Shown here piece after piece: positions 13,401-23,320 of a DNA stretch of 64,000 nt. The notes under the pieces are model-generated. The model did no database searches, had not been told where the DNA came from, and was given only the letters and a program-made list of their open reading frames with translations. Every line of letters begins with the position of its first letter. Positions within the stretch are counted from its first letter, which is position 1. Source of the DNA: Acanthaster planci (Eukaryota > Echinodermata > Asteroidea > Valvatida > Acanthasteridae); contig NW_019091465.1 of NCBI RefSeq assembly GCF_001949145.1, positions 1,372,294-1,436,293 on the forward strand. Direction: 5' to 3'. The position numbers and the translations under genes were made by a program.

Positions 13401-16400
13401 GTGGGCTATTTCATTTTTCCGATATCTCCACAGTGCAGTTTTTAGGAAGCAAGCCTTCAGGAGGTTTAGGATAACCCTGTGCGGTCGTTTTGACACCAAT
13501 TGTGCAAAAATCGAACATACACCGGTCGTGCACAGCGCGCATTTTTCGAAACAAGTCAGCCAAGAGCGTATCGGTATACTTTTTCCGCTGCGGTGCTCAG
13601 TGCACGCGTACTGGCACGTGTAGCCTTGTGATTGTAAAGGCAAAACTATATATCTGATTGAGTTCAAACTTCACATTCGTTTTTACATGTAGGCTAAGAT
13701 TAAAAACAATCGAGTGCAGCGGAAGAGCTGAGTTCTCAGGGGCGGGCAGAATACCACCTCCCCGGCTGTAAGATGGGCCAAAATAACCGAATTCTTTCAG
13801 GGTTAAATTCCTTTGCCTAACATGTTTCTAAATCAAACTCCTGCTTACAATGGGGCCTTCAAATAGCAAGAAAAGTGCCTAATTTAGATTGCTAAAATAT
13901 AAGATTGCTGACATGGTCTGAGTGTTGTCCAACCGCCGATGCAGTTGTCCACGTACGTTCACAATGTAGATTTACATTTTTTCGAAAGGTGGTTTTTCTT
14001 GAAAAAAAAATCGACTAACCAATCCTAAACTTTTCAAGCCTTTCACAACCGACTTGGTGATATGCCCAGTTGGTGGAAGCTTTGAAGCTGTTGTTACCGT
14101 GGTCTGCTTTCTATGTACGAAGCAGCAAAACATTAGAAAAAGTTCAAATAAAAAAAAGTCTAATCCTTTAGGGCAATTCATGAAATTGAAGATCATGATA
14201 ATCTGTTTGAATTGAGTAATATTCCTCCTTCAAGTCCACATCCTTATCGCAGTGGCGTCAGAATCATATACGTACTGCACGTTTGTTTGGGTGTTTTTTT
14301 TAGCTGGAGGCACGTTTGTAATTTCCCAGGTTGCGAAGTGAACACCCATTTTCTGAAAATGAAAAGGACTGGCCGAAATGCAACATTTAACCGAGCGCTA
14401 GACTGTTACTGATAACGACTTCTAATTTTCCTTTGGGCGACTCTGGACTCGTCCACTTTGTCCACAGGGCGAACCGACGATTCCCTCTTCACAGACCGCG
14501 AAGATGTCGACGGTACCTACCGGCCCATTTTCCAACCGCCGACCGGAGGCGTCTCTGAGCAAGAGCTGAAACGCGTCTGCGGGGATGACAAATCCTGCAG
14601 GTGGGCCACTGATTTCTGCGTAGGCCTACTGACTGGATAGGGCGACAAGACCCATAGGATGGAAGTCACTGTATGTAGGCGCCACCCTCTCAGGGCCCCA
14701 AATCTCAGGCTGTTGTTTTCGAGACAGACAGTGAGATTTCATTTCTTAGGCACAGTGGGCTATCGTGTCACGAGTGTTACAAGCCGTTTCAGGCGGACTT
14801 AGATTATTTCAGAGGTATTCAAGAACAAATCTCGGATATCTTTAACCGTCTTTAGAGCAGCCATCTTTTGGAACCAAAAATCGAGTCACGAAGGCTTTAT
14901 AATTTTTTTTTTGTGCGCGGCGATAAACTGGCAATCTATCCACTAGGCCTAGTACATGTAGCCAAAGAGTGTATTCGACAATAGCTTCAACGAGTTGACT
15001 CAGGTTTAGACTTGTCCCCATTGTGTCGCTTGTTTGACACACAACACACGACCATCCACTGGTTAGGGTTGCCCCTTGTAAGCTGAGCAAACGAACATAG
15101 ATCAGTGAGTTCAGCCCCACGTAGCAGCGAATGAATTACGACAAACAAAACCCACAGAACAGTTAACTTTAGTTTGATCTTGTACTGAATATCTAATAAA
15201 GAGCTTTTTTTTCGTGAGATCAATTTCTGATGGCCTCTAACGGGAGACTGCTTTGCTAGTTCGTAACCGACTGAATCAAAGGTCACAGGGGACCAAGTCC
15301 GAAGATGGACAACGTCCACACCAGAACGCGAAGAATTGCGAACCCGAAATTTTCTTCACACAATGTTATTGCTTGCAAGGCCGAAGGACAAAGACTAACT
15401 TCGACAATTCACGATTTCTCCCAAAGGTTCGACTACGCAGTAACGGGGAAGGAGACTATGGCTAGGGGGACAGCTGAGGACGCGATGTACTTTAAGAAAG
15501 CGATGGCGGCTTCAAATAAATGTGCGTACGATGTGGGAACGTGGTTCTTAAAATTGAGAATAAAAGATATCATTTGAATGGGAAACGCAGGATGAGCGAG
15601 TCGTATTGAACTCGTCTCGTCTCAGGCACATTGATATCATCGTGGAACAGAAATAACTAAGGCCTAAACCGAGGGCGGATCTAGGATGAGACAGGGGTCA
15701 TGACCCCCGCCTCCAAATAAAAAGAGCCATTTTGTTTCATTGTTGAGGATAAAGAGAGAAGGGTTTCGATGGTCTACGTCTTTGCCCACCCTTCCAAGAT
15801 CGTGTAACGCTTACTCCGCCCCTTCATCGCCCGACTTATAATTTCCTTTCGACCATTCAGTGCTCATGTGTCCGTTCCCGCCAACCCCTTCACACGGCGA
15901 GAAGAGATTCGTCGGCGAAGCCCCCCATCATGCACCGGGTTCTACCATCAGATACGAATGCGACAAAGGCTACATCTTCCTCGGCAATTCGCAGCGGGAA
16001 TGCAACGAGAAGGGCGAATGGTCGGACACCTCGACTCCCTCGTGCACAGGTCAGCAGATTCTAGTAATTGTTCCGTTCTTCCTTTCAATTATCCTTCTTT
16101 GTCTCTGTTTTCAGTCTGCCGTTCCGTTTGGCCCGCCTGCATGCATTTACCCATCCCATTGTAACGACGCGGTGCAAAATAACCTCGGGAAGTTAAACTT
16201 GGTTAATATCAATTATATATAAATTTTTTGGAGCTGATTTACATCACGGCTGTGTTTGGATGCTAGATTACTCACTGATTAAGCATTAGACCTGTTGTCA
16301 AGGAAAGTAAATTGTAAACTTGTGGTGTTATGTTAACACCCATGGTTTTCATGTAGGAAGACGCTGAACTGTTGTTAATCCAAATGGTCACCGAGTATTT

Positions 16401-19394
16401 CAAATTTACAGCATAGTTTTTTGGGAGTACTTGAATTCAAAAAGTCAACTGTGTCAGCCAAACTGAAAAGCATCATGCCTATGTAGGAATTGTCATTTCC
16501 ACGCATGGATTGTACGCTTGACTATGCCTCCATTACAAAAATCCTCTCAGAGATCAAGTGCGGTACCCTGAACGCTCCCGAGGACGGCAGTATGGAGGTG
16601 ACTGAGAAAGGCGGCGTGATAAGCGCCACCTTCGAGTGCGACAAGGGCATGAAGCTGGAGGGGAGCGAGAAACGAACCTGCGCAGCGGACAACAGGTGGA
16701 CTGGGGAGGAAACGAAATGCGTAGAGGGTAAATATTGAACGGAGGCGCGTCTGGGGCGTTTGGACTCTTGGCGATTTGCGCGGGCCCATCTTCAGACGGC
16801 TGAGGCCGTGTCCGAAATGGGCTTCGAGAGCTACGGCTAGGTCTATCGTCTGCGCGCCTCCACGCAATTCCAATGGAGCGAAGACCTAGACCTAGCTCTA
16901 GACAAGAGCTTGGGATGCAGCCTAAGTTCTTGACATCTGATCGGGTTCCTGATGCCCTGACCGTTACGACTGACATTTACACTCTCTGCACGGCAGTACA
17001 CTGCACGCGCGTACACACCATACATACCTAGAGTAGACTTCTGAACAAAAAATGTCCACGTGGGGCAGGAAGGGAAGACGTTCTGTGGACTTACCCGTCT
17101 CCACAGGACGGTTCCTCTTCTATGAAGAATAAGTTATAAGAGGGATTTGGGGGCTAGGGTCGTAAACGGAAGAGGGACAGTTAATTAAGAAAACATGTTT
17201 CAAAAACCCACCTGAAAACGTGTTCATATTTCCAGAAAATTGAGCATTTTCACCGAGTTTTCTTACCGTAAGAAAACAAAGGAATGTCTAACACTAGGTA
17301 CAGTAAACCTGTATGCGTGTGCAATCCAACTTGACCCCAACTGAGGTCACGGAAGCAAACAACTCCCGTGACAAGATGGCCTAATTTGCTAAAGAAGATT
17401 TTGTGAAGTTTTGCTTTCGATAATCATGACCAAGCCCCTACACCGACCAGGCAGTTTTCAACCAAGCAACCTTAAAAACGCCCAATACCTCCGCCAAGGG
17501 TGGATCAAAACCAATTTATAGGAGAGATTATTTTGTGGGTGCCCCAAACCGTAACTTTTTATGTATAACCTTTCATGCCCTAACCCGAATCTGAGGCTGC
17601 ATTTTGAAGTTTTCTATGCGCAAATACGGAAAAGAAGTAGCTCAAGAAAGTGCTTTTTCGGCATTAATTTCAAAAGCAAATGCTTCTGGGTCGGGTGGCC
17701 TTCGTTACCCTCCTCCCGATCTGACAATGGGTGCTGTTAATTTAATATGTCTTGCCATCATTCTTATTCGTTTTTTGGACAGATGGCGGTGGCGGTAACA
17801 CGGCTGTCATTGTCGTCGTGATCATCATCGTCATTATTGTCGTCTGCGTTGTTGGAGGAGGAGTCTACTATTACCTCAAAAAGGTCAGCCGAAATATCAG
17901 ATTGACTACACAAAACAATTCATTAATCGCATTTATAATTTCCAGAGTCAATTTGGTCATTTCTGGTCTAACTTCAAAAGGTTTCCAAGACCTAAAAACA
18001 ATCGCCGCAACTGAACAGTGACTCGATTGCAGTCCTCGGAAATAAGCAAGGAAGTACTTTTGGAGATGCTTAAATAGTTTTTTTTCCAACAAATGGAGGC
18101 GCTGTTGTTAATAGGAAGTCATTACTGTTCAAATGTGAACCCAAACATTGCCCATAGAATTTTTTGGAAAAAAACTTTCCTTGCCAGCTGACCGATAAGA
18201 CAACAAAAGTTTACCTCGATTTGATATTTACAAGCTGGGAAAACAATATTTCAGAAGCAGCTGTAACTCTGTAGGATTTCTTCGGTGGACGACGACAACA
18301 CACATTAACTCATAAATATGCAAATTTGCGCCTGCCAGATATTATCAAAAGGTACAAAAATGCCCTCATGGTGGTCAGCCATAAAATTGAAAATCATGTG
18401 ATGTGCACGGGACACAAAAGAACATACTTAAACTTCCTTGAAAAGCTACAATGTATGTGCTCTTTCAACAGTGAATGAGACGGAACAATATTAGTCTCTT
18501 CTCACTAAATATCAAATTCCAGTGCTACAAAATATCTCTACTTCCCAACTTGTTAATTTAAGGGCGGTCTGATTCTCTAGTTCTTCATCGTTATCTTATG
18601 AAGGTGTGGCTTGCTTGAAAAGTTTTTTTTTTTACCGGGTGGACTTTCACCATTACTAATTTAGGTTTTCCCGGATAATGTCGCACTTTCTTCGAGCCAT
18701 GAGCGTTAAAAACTCAAATCCCTAGTCTGTGTATACGACTTTCGCTAGTGGTGCTAGAGATAATGAGGGCGTCCTTTCGGAAGAGTCTGGGTGAAATAGG
18801 CACTGCTGAATTCCCGATCACTTTTTAATTATTGGGCACTGAAAAATCGCCTGGGTTGAATTTTAACCCAGGGGAGGGTGAAAACTGCAACAATAATATA
18901 GGTTAGGTTGTTTGAACCCAATGTGGGTGATTGAAATTAATTTCTGGTTCGTTTTAACCAAACAGTGATTAATATCCACTCAATTTGTGGGTGAAAAATA
19001 AAACAAAAAGTATTTCGCATCCCAAAATTGGGTTAACGCAGCCAGTATTTGGGTAGTTGCAGTGTTCATCCTTCCTTGGGTTAAAAAATGTAACTCAGGC
19101 AATTTTTCAGTGTGCGGACCAAATTCTGAACTACCCATGAAAAAAATCTTTTCCCCCATCTTCCCCCCCCCCTTGGCTGTCCAACAGAGACGGAGCTCGG
19201 AATCCAGGAGGGTGACGCGGCCGTCAGACAGCGCCTACAAACCCGTGGCGACCCCTGCCTCGGAGGGCAAGGACGTGGAGATGGGGGTCAAGAAGGATAA
19301 ACCTGGGGACGAGGACAGCGACGTCAAGGACAAAGACAAGGAGGAGGGAGAAGAAACGAAGGCGCTGAAGGGCGAAGAAAAGGACTCCGATTAG
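1260..19394 (+). CDS. Gene A: mesh-like / SUSD2-like transmembrane protein, 3' part (14 exons in window)
   Basis: Spliced gene whose 5' exons lie upstream of the window. Joined exons: 1260-1435, 2299-2420, 3614-3928, 7448-7695, 8395-8535, 9194-9361, 10773-10918, 13006-13147, 14468-14600, 15427-15521, 15861-16049, 16551-16727, 17783-17883, 19188-19394. All have AG/GT borders, and phases run continuously from a phase-1 entry to TAG, giving 785 residues after the first split codon. Domain order is E-set-like end, AMOP (CPC motif, then ECCYD), VWD (GDPHF to LFGNWDED), two four-cysteine sushi domains, a membrane helix and a highly charged tail. This is the order of insect Mesh and, without NIDO, of vertebrate SUSD2. 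A surface-adhesion or junction role is inferred from the family. It is the tandem paralog of gene B downstream. A signal peptide and NIDO domain are expected upstream but not visible. Introns without their own entry hold nothing I recognise. Confidence 0.93.
2299..2420 (+). CDS. Gene A exon: segment before AMOP
   Basis: Phase 0 in, phase 2 out (donor GTAAGT). It reads [19 protein letters not shown] and onward. It corresponds to gene B exon 34597-34709, which reads [19 protein letters not shown]; the V-P-N-(T/S)-G-x-Y core is shared. Similarity is otherwise weak, and the assignment rests on this core, the splice sites and the phase. Confidence 0.85.
3614..3928 (+). CDS. Gene A exon: AMOP domain
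   Basis: 315 nt, phase 2 in and phase 2 out, exactly the length and phase of gene B exon 35378-35692. It opens with [13 protein letters not shown], has the AMOP core [15 protein letters not shown], then Cys-bearing segments [13 protein letters not shown] and KHCVLGV. AMOP is an extracellular adhesion-associated module found in MUC4, Mesh and SUSD2. Acceptor is GATAG at 3609-3613; donor is GTAAGT. Confidence 0.93.
4450..4640. repeat. Small AT-rich foldback element with TTAACAC words
   Basis: Contains CACTGCAAAAACTGTGG at its left, several GTGTTA and TAACAC words in both orientations (for example GGGTGTTAAAAGTAACACC) and ACAAAACTGC at its right. It probably belongs to the same family as 306-405. 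Confidence 0.5.
4772..5023. other. Assembly gap (252 N)
   Basis: A run of N inside an intron of gene A. Frames spanning it are artefacts. Confidence 0.99.
5462..5660. repeat. Dispersed repeat, copy 1
   Basis: Shares AACCAAACCGAGGCTGG and TGTTCCCTTTTATCAATAT(T)TGAAGTTGT with 56220-56350 (AACCAAACTGAGGCTGG, TGTTCCCTTTTATCAATATG). No coding domain seen. Confidence 0.65.
6891..7020. repeat. Hairpin element family 1, left-truncated copy
   Basis: GCATTGGCCAATCAAAATACGC is mirrored by GCGCATTGTTATTGGCCAATGC. The right arm continues to ATTGCAAACTCTTAGAGGCGC and GAATCGCCC, which the left arm lacks. Same family as 38391-38554 and 43658-43831. Confidence 0.75.
7448..7695 (+). CDS. Gene A exon: end of AMOP and linker to VWD (fused relative to gene B)
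   Basis: Reads [20 protein letters not shown], matching the vicinal-Cys CCYD motif that closes AMOP. It continues to an [14 protein letters not shown] stretch just before VWD. Gene B encodes the same region in two exons (37746-37878 and 38925-39057) with [14 protein letters not shown] at the same place. Gene A therefore lacks one intron here, or gene B gained it. Acceptor is TTTTAAG; donor is GTGAGT; exits in phase 1. Confidence 0.93.
8110..8870. repeat. Degenerate GGGTCA / TGACCC-rich stretches flanking exon 8395-8535
   Basis: Words such as CTGGGTCAAATTTGC and TTTTGACC recur about ten times at irregular spacing (8110-8230 and 8745-8870) in both orientations. Similar stretches lie at 1470-1660 and 13190-13340. 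Probably decayed short repeats. Confidence 0.4.
8395..8535 (+). CDS. Gene A exon: VWD domain start with GDPH motif
   Basis: Begins [20 protein letters not shown] and ends [14 protein letters not shown] (codons at 8406-8417) is the site at which SUSD2 and some VWD mucins are cleaved while remaining associated, as known for the family. Phase 1 in and out. It pairs with gene B exon 39579-39731, which starts [20 protein letters not shown]. Confidence 0.95.
9194..9361 (+). CDS. Gene A exon: VWD domain, second part
   Basis: Reads [18 protein letters not shown], then charged beta-strand-like sequence ending SDYQQYP. It pairs with gene B exon 40226-40381 ([16 protein letters not shown]). Phase 1 in and out; donor GTGAGG. 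It contains one N-x-T site (NAT) and no cysteine. Confidence 0.92.
9595..9905. repeat. 311-bp hairpin element, nearly all in arms
   Basis: ATAGAGCTATATAGGAAGAG and TTCATTTGCAAAA on the left are mirrored by TTTTGCAAATGAACTCTTCC and TATGTAGCTCTAT on the right. Matching continues inward through CAGATTAGAATTTGTCAAGT and its complement. Only a short loop around 9750 is unpaired. Confidence 0.85.
10019..10153. repeat. 135-bp inverted-repeat element
   Basis: GGCCGTGTTCGCTTCACACG and CACGATCAGCGATCC are mirrored by GGATCGCTGATCCAGATC and CATGTGAAGCAAACAGGCC. A 144-codon open frame across it is not a gene. Confidence 0.8.
10773..10918 (+). CDS. Gene A exon: VWD domain, third part
   Basis: 146 nt, identical in length and phase (1 in, 0 out) to gene B exon 40750-40895. 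It starts [13 protein letters not shown], against [13 protein letters not shown] in gene B. It ends at LLPSEYK just before GTAAAT. Identity is moderate, and the shared length and phase make the pairing firm. Confidence 0.9.
10955..11565. repeat. Dispersed repeat with nested element
   Basis: Matches 13400-13790 in blocks: GTGCAGTCAGTTTAACAGCG then AAAATCGAACATA; GAGACAGGTAAGCCAA; CCCTCCCGGCTGTGAGAT then CCAAAATAACC. In this copy it is interrupted at 11095-11297. Ends carry AAAGAGCC-type words. Confidence 0.65.
11095..11297. mobile_element. hAT-like non-autonomous element with target duplication
   Basis: Starts TCAGTGGAGTGGCTAGG and ends GTTATGCCACTG, so short inverted ends CAGTGG...CCACTG. 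Flanks are CATACCA at 11088-11094 and again at 11298-11304, a 7-bp direct repeat. It sits inside a larger repeat whose copy at 13400-13790 lacks it. The C-rich and G-rich interior has no coding capacity. Confidence 0.65.
12430..12766. repeat. About 330-bp foldback element
   Basis: GTAGGTCGGTATCATAGGAT and GGACTACGTTCGCCACACTT on the left are mirrored by AAGCGTGGCGAACGTAGTCC and CCTATGATACCGACCTGC on the right. Matching extends outward through CTACTTATCAGTAGGG and GATCCAACTACCC. An open frame on the minus strand here is an artefact. Confidence 0.85.
13006..13147 (+). CDS. Gene A exon: VWD domain end
   Basis: Contains [20 protein letters not shown], the G-L-x-G-x-W-(D/N) motif that closes VWD domains. 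Gene B has [20 protein letters not shown] at the same place (41366-41492). Acceptor is TTTTTGACCAG; donor GTAAGG; phase 0 in, 1 out. Confidence 0.94.
13400..13790. repeat. Dispersed repeat, uninterrupted copy
   Basis: Same family as 10955-11565 and the reverse copy at about 480-930. Shared words include TTTTCCGCTGCGGTGCT (TTTTCCCCTGCGGTGCT in the reverse copy) and ACGCGTACTGGCACG. No coding domain. Confidence 0.65.
14468..14600 (+). CDS. Gene A exon: VWD-to-sushi linker, first half
   Basis: Reads [19 protein letters not shown] and ends [13 protein letters not shown] at a GTGGGC donor (phase 2). Gene B encodes this linker in one uninterrupted exon (43000-43254) with [15 protein letters not shown] at the split point. 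The intron after SCR is therefore specific to gene A. The C-G-D-D-K-S-C spacing matches C-R-G-N-S-Y-C. Confidence 0.88.
15427..15521 (+). CDS. Gene A exon: VWD-to-sushi linker, second half
   Basis: Reads [20 protein letters not shown] and continues to [10 protein letters not shown]. It corresponds to the second half of gene B exon 43000-43254 ([20 protein letters not shown]). Phase 2 in, 1 out. The donor is GTGCGT, a usable but non-consensus site. Confidence 0.85.
15861..16049 (+). CDS. Gene A exon: sushi (CCP) domain 1
   Basis: One whole sushi domain in a 1-1 phase exon: Cys in LLMCPFPP, Cys in [13 protein letters not shown], Cys in RECNEKGEW, Cys in PSCT. All four cysteines and the Trp before the last one are present. 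In gene B the equivalent domain is split by a phase-0 intron (44834-44916 plus 45252-45384). Confidence 0.94.
16551..16727 (+). CDS. Gene A exon: sushi (CCP) domain 2
   Basis: Reads [49 protein letters not shown]. It has four cysteines and the conserved Trp. Phase 1 in and out, as in gene B exon 46170-46349. Acceptor is CCTCTCAG; donor GTAAAT. Confidence 0.94.
16804..16920. repeat. Partial element with GGCCGTGTCCGAA end
   Basis: Starts GGCCGTGTCCGAAATGGG. An inner pair, GGCTAGGTCTATCG against GAAGACCTAGACCTAG, folds back. The outer right end is missing. Related to 47765-47900, 52699-52814 and 54675-54801. Confidence 0.5.
17783..17883 (+). CDS. Gene A exon: transmembrane helix
   Basis: A Gly-rich lead (GGGGNT) is followed by about 23 hydrophobic residues, almost all Val and Ile ([17 protein letters not shown]), then GGG, YYY and LKK. 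This is a type I membrane anchor near the C-terminus. Phase 1 in, 0 out. The donor GTCAGC is weak; reading through it would add about 46 residues before a stop at 18019-18021. Confidence 0.93.
18834..19115. repeat. About 280-bp element with 38-bp inverted ends
   Basis: GGCACTGAAAAATCGCCTGG and TTTTAACCCAGG on the left are mirrored by TTGGGTTAAAAAATG and CAGGCAATTTTTCAGTGTGC on the right. The interior is rich in TTGGGTT and AACCCAA. It ends about 70 bp before the last exon of gene A. Confidence 0.75.
19188..19394 (+). CDS. Gene A terminal exon: short charged cytoplasmic tail and stop
   Basis: Starts [14 protein letters not shown] after a C-rich tract and CCAACAG. It ends with a Lys/Asp/Glu-rich stretch ([18 protein letters not shown]) and the tail KDSD before TAG. 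The tail is about 70 residues, highly charged and cysteine-free. It shares no motif with the longer tail of gene B, so the cytoplasmic partners probably differ. Confidence 0.93.
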   Translation, partial: RRSSESRRVTRPSDSAYKPVATPASEGKDVEMGVKKDKPGDEDSDVKDKDKEEGEETKALKGEEKDSD

Positions 19395-19545
19395 GAGCCC
19401 GTTGTCAGTTTTTTAATTGCGAACGAGACAGCTCGTCATTTTGCGGAGTTGTATAGGCCTATCGTGTGTCGGGTTGATGTTGGACACCGGTGAAAATCGG
19501 CCAATCGTCAGATTGAAATTGGACAGCGTATTCTGAAAATAGATG

Positions 19546-19551
19546 AATAAA
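19546..19551 (+). terminator. Poly(A) signal AATAAA for gene A
   Basis: AATAAA overlapping a second AATAAA-like run (ATAAAAA), about 150 nt after the stop codon at 19392-19394. The distance and position suit a short 3' UTR. The cleavage site itself cannot be seen. Confidence 0.65.
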
Positions 19552-21239
19552 TAAAAATTATCCTTGTCAGCTGATTCGGGGTTTTACGACAAAACGTATA
19601 ATAAGTTGACAGATTATAAAAACGCTCTCTGTTGCGATTGACTAAGCAGTGACGCATTTGCTGGAGAACAAAGAGCAGACTATATGTAGACAAAAAAAAA
19701 GATTTTACAGAAGTGAGCAGAACCACCCCCTCAGCGGTTGAAAATAGCCACGGTGGCGGGGAGTGTTCAGTTTGTTGGTAGCCATGCGTGCGTTTTGTGG
19801 TCGATTGTGAACCATGCGAAGTTCAGTTCCTATCAAGGAGCCTTAGTCGCAAGAAAAGTACGCCTTTTCTTGGGCTGGCTTTGGGCTCAGTAGGTTTTTA
19901 TTTGCCTTTTTTCAGCAACAATGTCTCAAGACACTAAACGCGCAGTGGTTGGGATTTTCATTGATATATGGGGGGAAATCAATCCTGACCAATTTATTGC
20001 GTCCATGAATATGTGACGCAACGAAGGTAAATTAGTTGTAATTGGACTTTCATTATAATTCTTTCTTTCTTAGGATTTGAGAATAGATGTCAGCAAAATG
20101 CTTTAGGCGTCCATTGGCCTCTTTGTTTAGTAGTTATCAAGCGGCCCTTTTGTGACAAATGAAACTTGGTTTTGCTAATTATCAATATTCAGTGTATTTG
20201 TAAATAGATTTGTTTCTTTTTCGCTCACCGCTGGGATTAGAAAACTCAATGTTATTCGTTTAAAAAAAAGGCAATGAAATAAGTGTTCCTTGATGGCAAG
20301 GCAGGCAATAAGGACTATTTTAAAACGTAACAAAGTAATATTAAAATGAAACAAAGAAGTAAAAAGAGGGAAAATGGGGATTTTGAGTCAGTGGGTCCCA
20401 TTTGGCCATTGCTTCATGTCTATCCAGTATTGCTGCAGGGGTATGTCACCACCCAGTCCTGGAAAGCTACCCAAAACATGGTGAAGATTGGCACTATATC
20501 TTTCGCAATTATCTGTTGATGGTAGGCTACACTGACGTCATTGGCGAATTTTGGCTGGAGGCGAGTGGCTTGGTCATACTCCCACCTTTGACCTTCTCCT
20601 CTAAGTGGCGACAAGACTTGTTGGGTCATCTGACCAACATGGCCGGCCAGCCAAAATATTAATACCTGCCGGTGTGGATATATTATCGATATAATTCTCC
20701 TCTGTATCATTTTTTATGGCTCTTGCTGAGTTGCCCAGACTTCTTTGGTCCCTTTCATTTCGGTAAATCTAGAAAGTTAGTCGTATTGGCCGTTTGTCAT
20801 TCGGCGACCTGTCGCACTGGTACTTTGTTATACTTGTCTTTTAATTCAATTCGATGGCTTTAGAATTGTAGAGGGATTTCGGCGCGCGATGTCTGTGTAG
20901 ATAGCTTATGCAAAAACCATTGGCTATTTAAAAAAAAGTACACAGTGCAAATTCCGTTTTAATCTTGATCTCTTTCATATTTATCCGATACCTACTTTTT
21001 TAGCGCTTTTTGGTATCGACTGTGATTTCAAAAATGCGGTACCGATCTGAATGATGTTTGCTGTTATAGCTGATTGTTTCGATTTGCATGTTAAAATACT
21101 GCCAGAGTTCGCCGTTGTTAGGAATTTGTAATAATTATGGAGGACGGTATATTCCGAGATAAATTTTTAGAACATTGCTGTGAATGACAATTTTTGAATA
21201 GTAGAATGATTGTCACCTGCACGTTGTTTCTATGAACTT

Positions 21240-21335
21240 AAAATGGCCTATTTTGCAAAGTGTTGATTATGAAAGTGTTGATTATGGCTTAAATTGGCCT
21301 ATTTCGCGAAGTGTTGATTATGATTATTCCCATAA
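21240..21335. repeat. Imperfect local duplication with GTGTTGATTATG units
   Basis: GTGTTGATTATG occurs three times within about 75 bp. The sequence TTGGCCTATTT(C/T)GC before it occurs twice, so a unit of about 57 bp looks duplicated. Probably replication slippage; no coding content. Confidence 0.7.
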
Positions 21336-23067
21336 CACAATAATACTTTAGGTGTCATATCGTGCAATTCCAGTTTTAGAAATAACTAATGCATGGTATC
21401 GACGGGAAGTAAAATTCCTTAGCTTTGCACTGCCACCACTGTTGGGAAACCCTGTCTCGAAAATAACTTTGCTTGAGTATTGAGTTTGAATAATCTTGAG
21501 AATCAGTCAACACTACGTCCCCGGATGAGACCCTTCGTTCCCACGTCGGGCAGTTTAGATAGGTTAGCGTATTACTAGAAGGTTTTGAAACTAAGTGTGA
21601 TTAAGTTAGGTTGAGTCGTATTCCTGTTTAAGGGTCTCAAGGTTTCTACACTAATCCATAGGAGTAGCTATCAAATAGGTACCAGTTGGGGTGATTAGTT
21701 AATATTATTAGGGTTTCAATTTTACAACTTATTGTATCGCGTTAAAACTCGTATCTCATATCTGGATACGTTTAATCCTATGACCTGATTGTGCGTTCAG
21801 TGGAAGAAGAATATATTGTTTTTATTAATTTGTGTGAAAAAATACGATAGACAGAAGTATGTTTTTCAATTCTTTGTATGAGCAACTGAGTCCCAGGAAA
21901 ACCTAAATTTCAAAAGGGACCTATAGTGTTAAAAATATATATATAAATTGAGATGGAATGAAATTCTGAGTAAAGACACTAAATGAAGCGAGATAAACCT
22001 ATGCTTGAAAACGGTCGAATTGTGTCTACCCCTCACACCCTACCTAAAATGTAAAGATATCGACTTAAACTTGTCATCCCCATCGATTCTTCCTGGGAAG
22101 CACATTGACCGAGACCAGCCAGATGGGTGGCGCGCCATTGAAAGACAGTAATAATGCGTGAAACTGGACAATTCCAGCTTATTCGGTTGTGCATTAATAA
22201 TCGTGAAAGATTCAGTTTGTTGAGAAGTTCTTTGCGAGAAGGAGTTCCAATTGGCTTCTTCCAATTTCTCGTCACGTTTTCGCTTCACGTGGCAAGTTCG
22301 CGCGATTTGGGCTCTTAAAGGTCCATATTCAACTCTGTCACATGACTTTTTGATGTAATCATTAAATAGTCGGGAGGGGCAAACCTCGTTCGGGTGGGGG
22401 GGGTTGGAAGTGAACGACAAATCAGAAACAGTGCAGATAAAAGTCAAAAGTATGTTCACAGAAAACGGTGTTTCTATTCCTTGTCCTCTTTCCTTCCCAT
22501 TTCACTTTTTGCTTTTTTTCAAGTTTTGTTTACCTTCCCCATATTTTTATACGACAGTGGCACTCGGCCCCCTTTGGAACCTCCTCCCCCCGGACGCTCT
22601 TAATTCTAAGTGCATAATGCCGCTGTAGCAACACAGACCGAATCAATCTGGTCTGTTGTGATTGCTCCAAACTCAGACAGCGCGCATTTTCAGGATGTCG
22701 AAAAAAAAAACGCATTTGGGAAATGGAAAAATCTCACGCCAAGACTGCTTGCATCTAAAAAAAAAAAGCTGCAAATTGTCATGTAGTTAATAGGAAAAGA
22801 TAGAGGGGTGGGAGAATTTTTACCGAGCGCACTCAGAAAATGGATATTTATTTCCATTCTTCCGGCAATTCTTTTAAACAGACTGTTTTTAATCTTGCTT
22901 TTGAGCAAAATAGGACCGGTTCCGAATGCAGTTATATTAAATCCTTGACGATGAACGACGGGAACGATTCCAGACTCAGTTTAAACAAAGGACGAAAGCT
23001 TCCTCGTCTGGTGCATAAACAGCCAAATATATGTATCAGACAACAAACCCAGTTGTAGCTTTGAAAG

Positions 23068-23320
23068 CATGGGCGTCGCGAGTGGAGGGCAAAAAGGGGC
23101 ATTTGCCCCCCCCCCCTTGAAAAAATGGGGAACATTACAAATAACGTTGGAAAAAAGTAAATACAAATAAGAGAAGAAATGGGATGGAAGTCACGGATTT
23201 TAAACATATTGCCCCTCTGCTCTTTCATTTCACCACTAGACCTAGCTATCCCTATGGAAATTCCCAAACTAACGGGAAAATATGGTCCCCCCCCCTGGAA
23301 GTATCCTGGAGACGCCCATG
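23068..23320. repeat. Element with CATGGGCGTC inverted ends
   Basis: CATGGGCGTCGCGAGTGGAG on the left; GAGACGCCCATG on the right. It contains C-homopolymer runs near both ends. Intergenic; no coding capacity. Confidence 0.6.

Noticed and set aside
20402-20710. Opposed open frames around 20.4-20.7 kb
   Set aside because: No similarity to any family I know and no exon-like borders; treated as chance.
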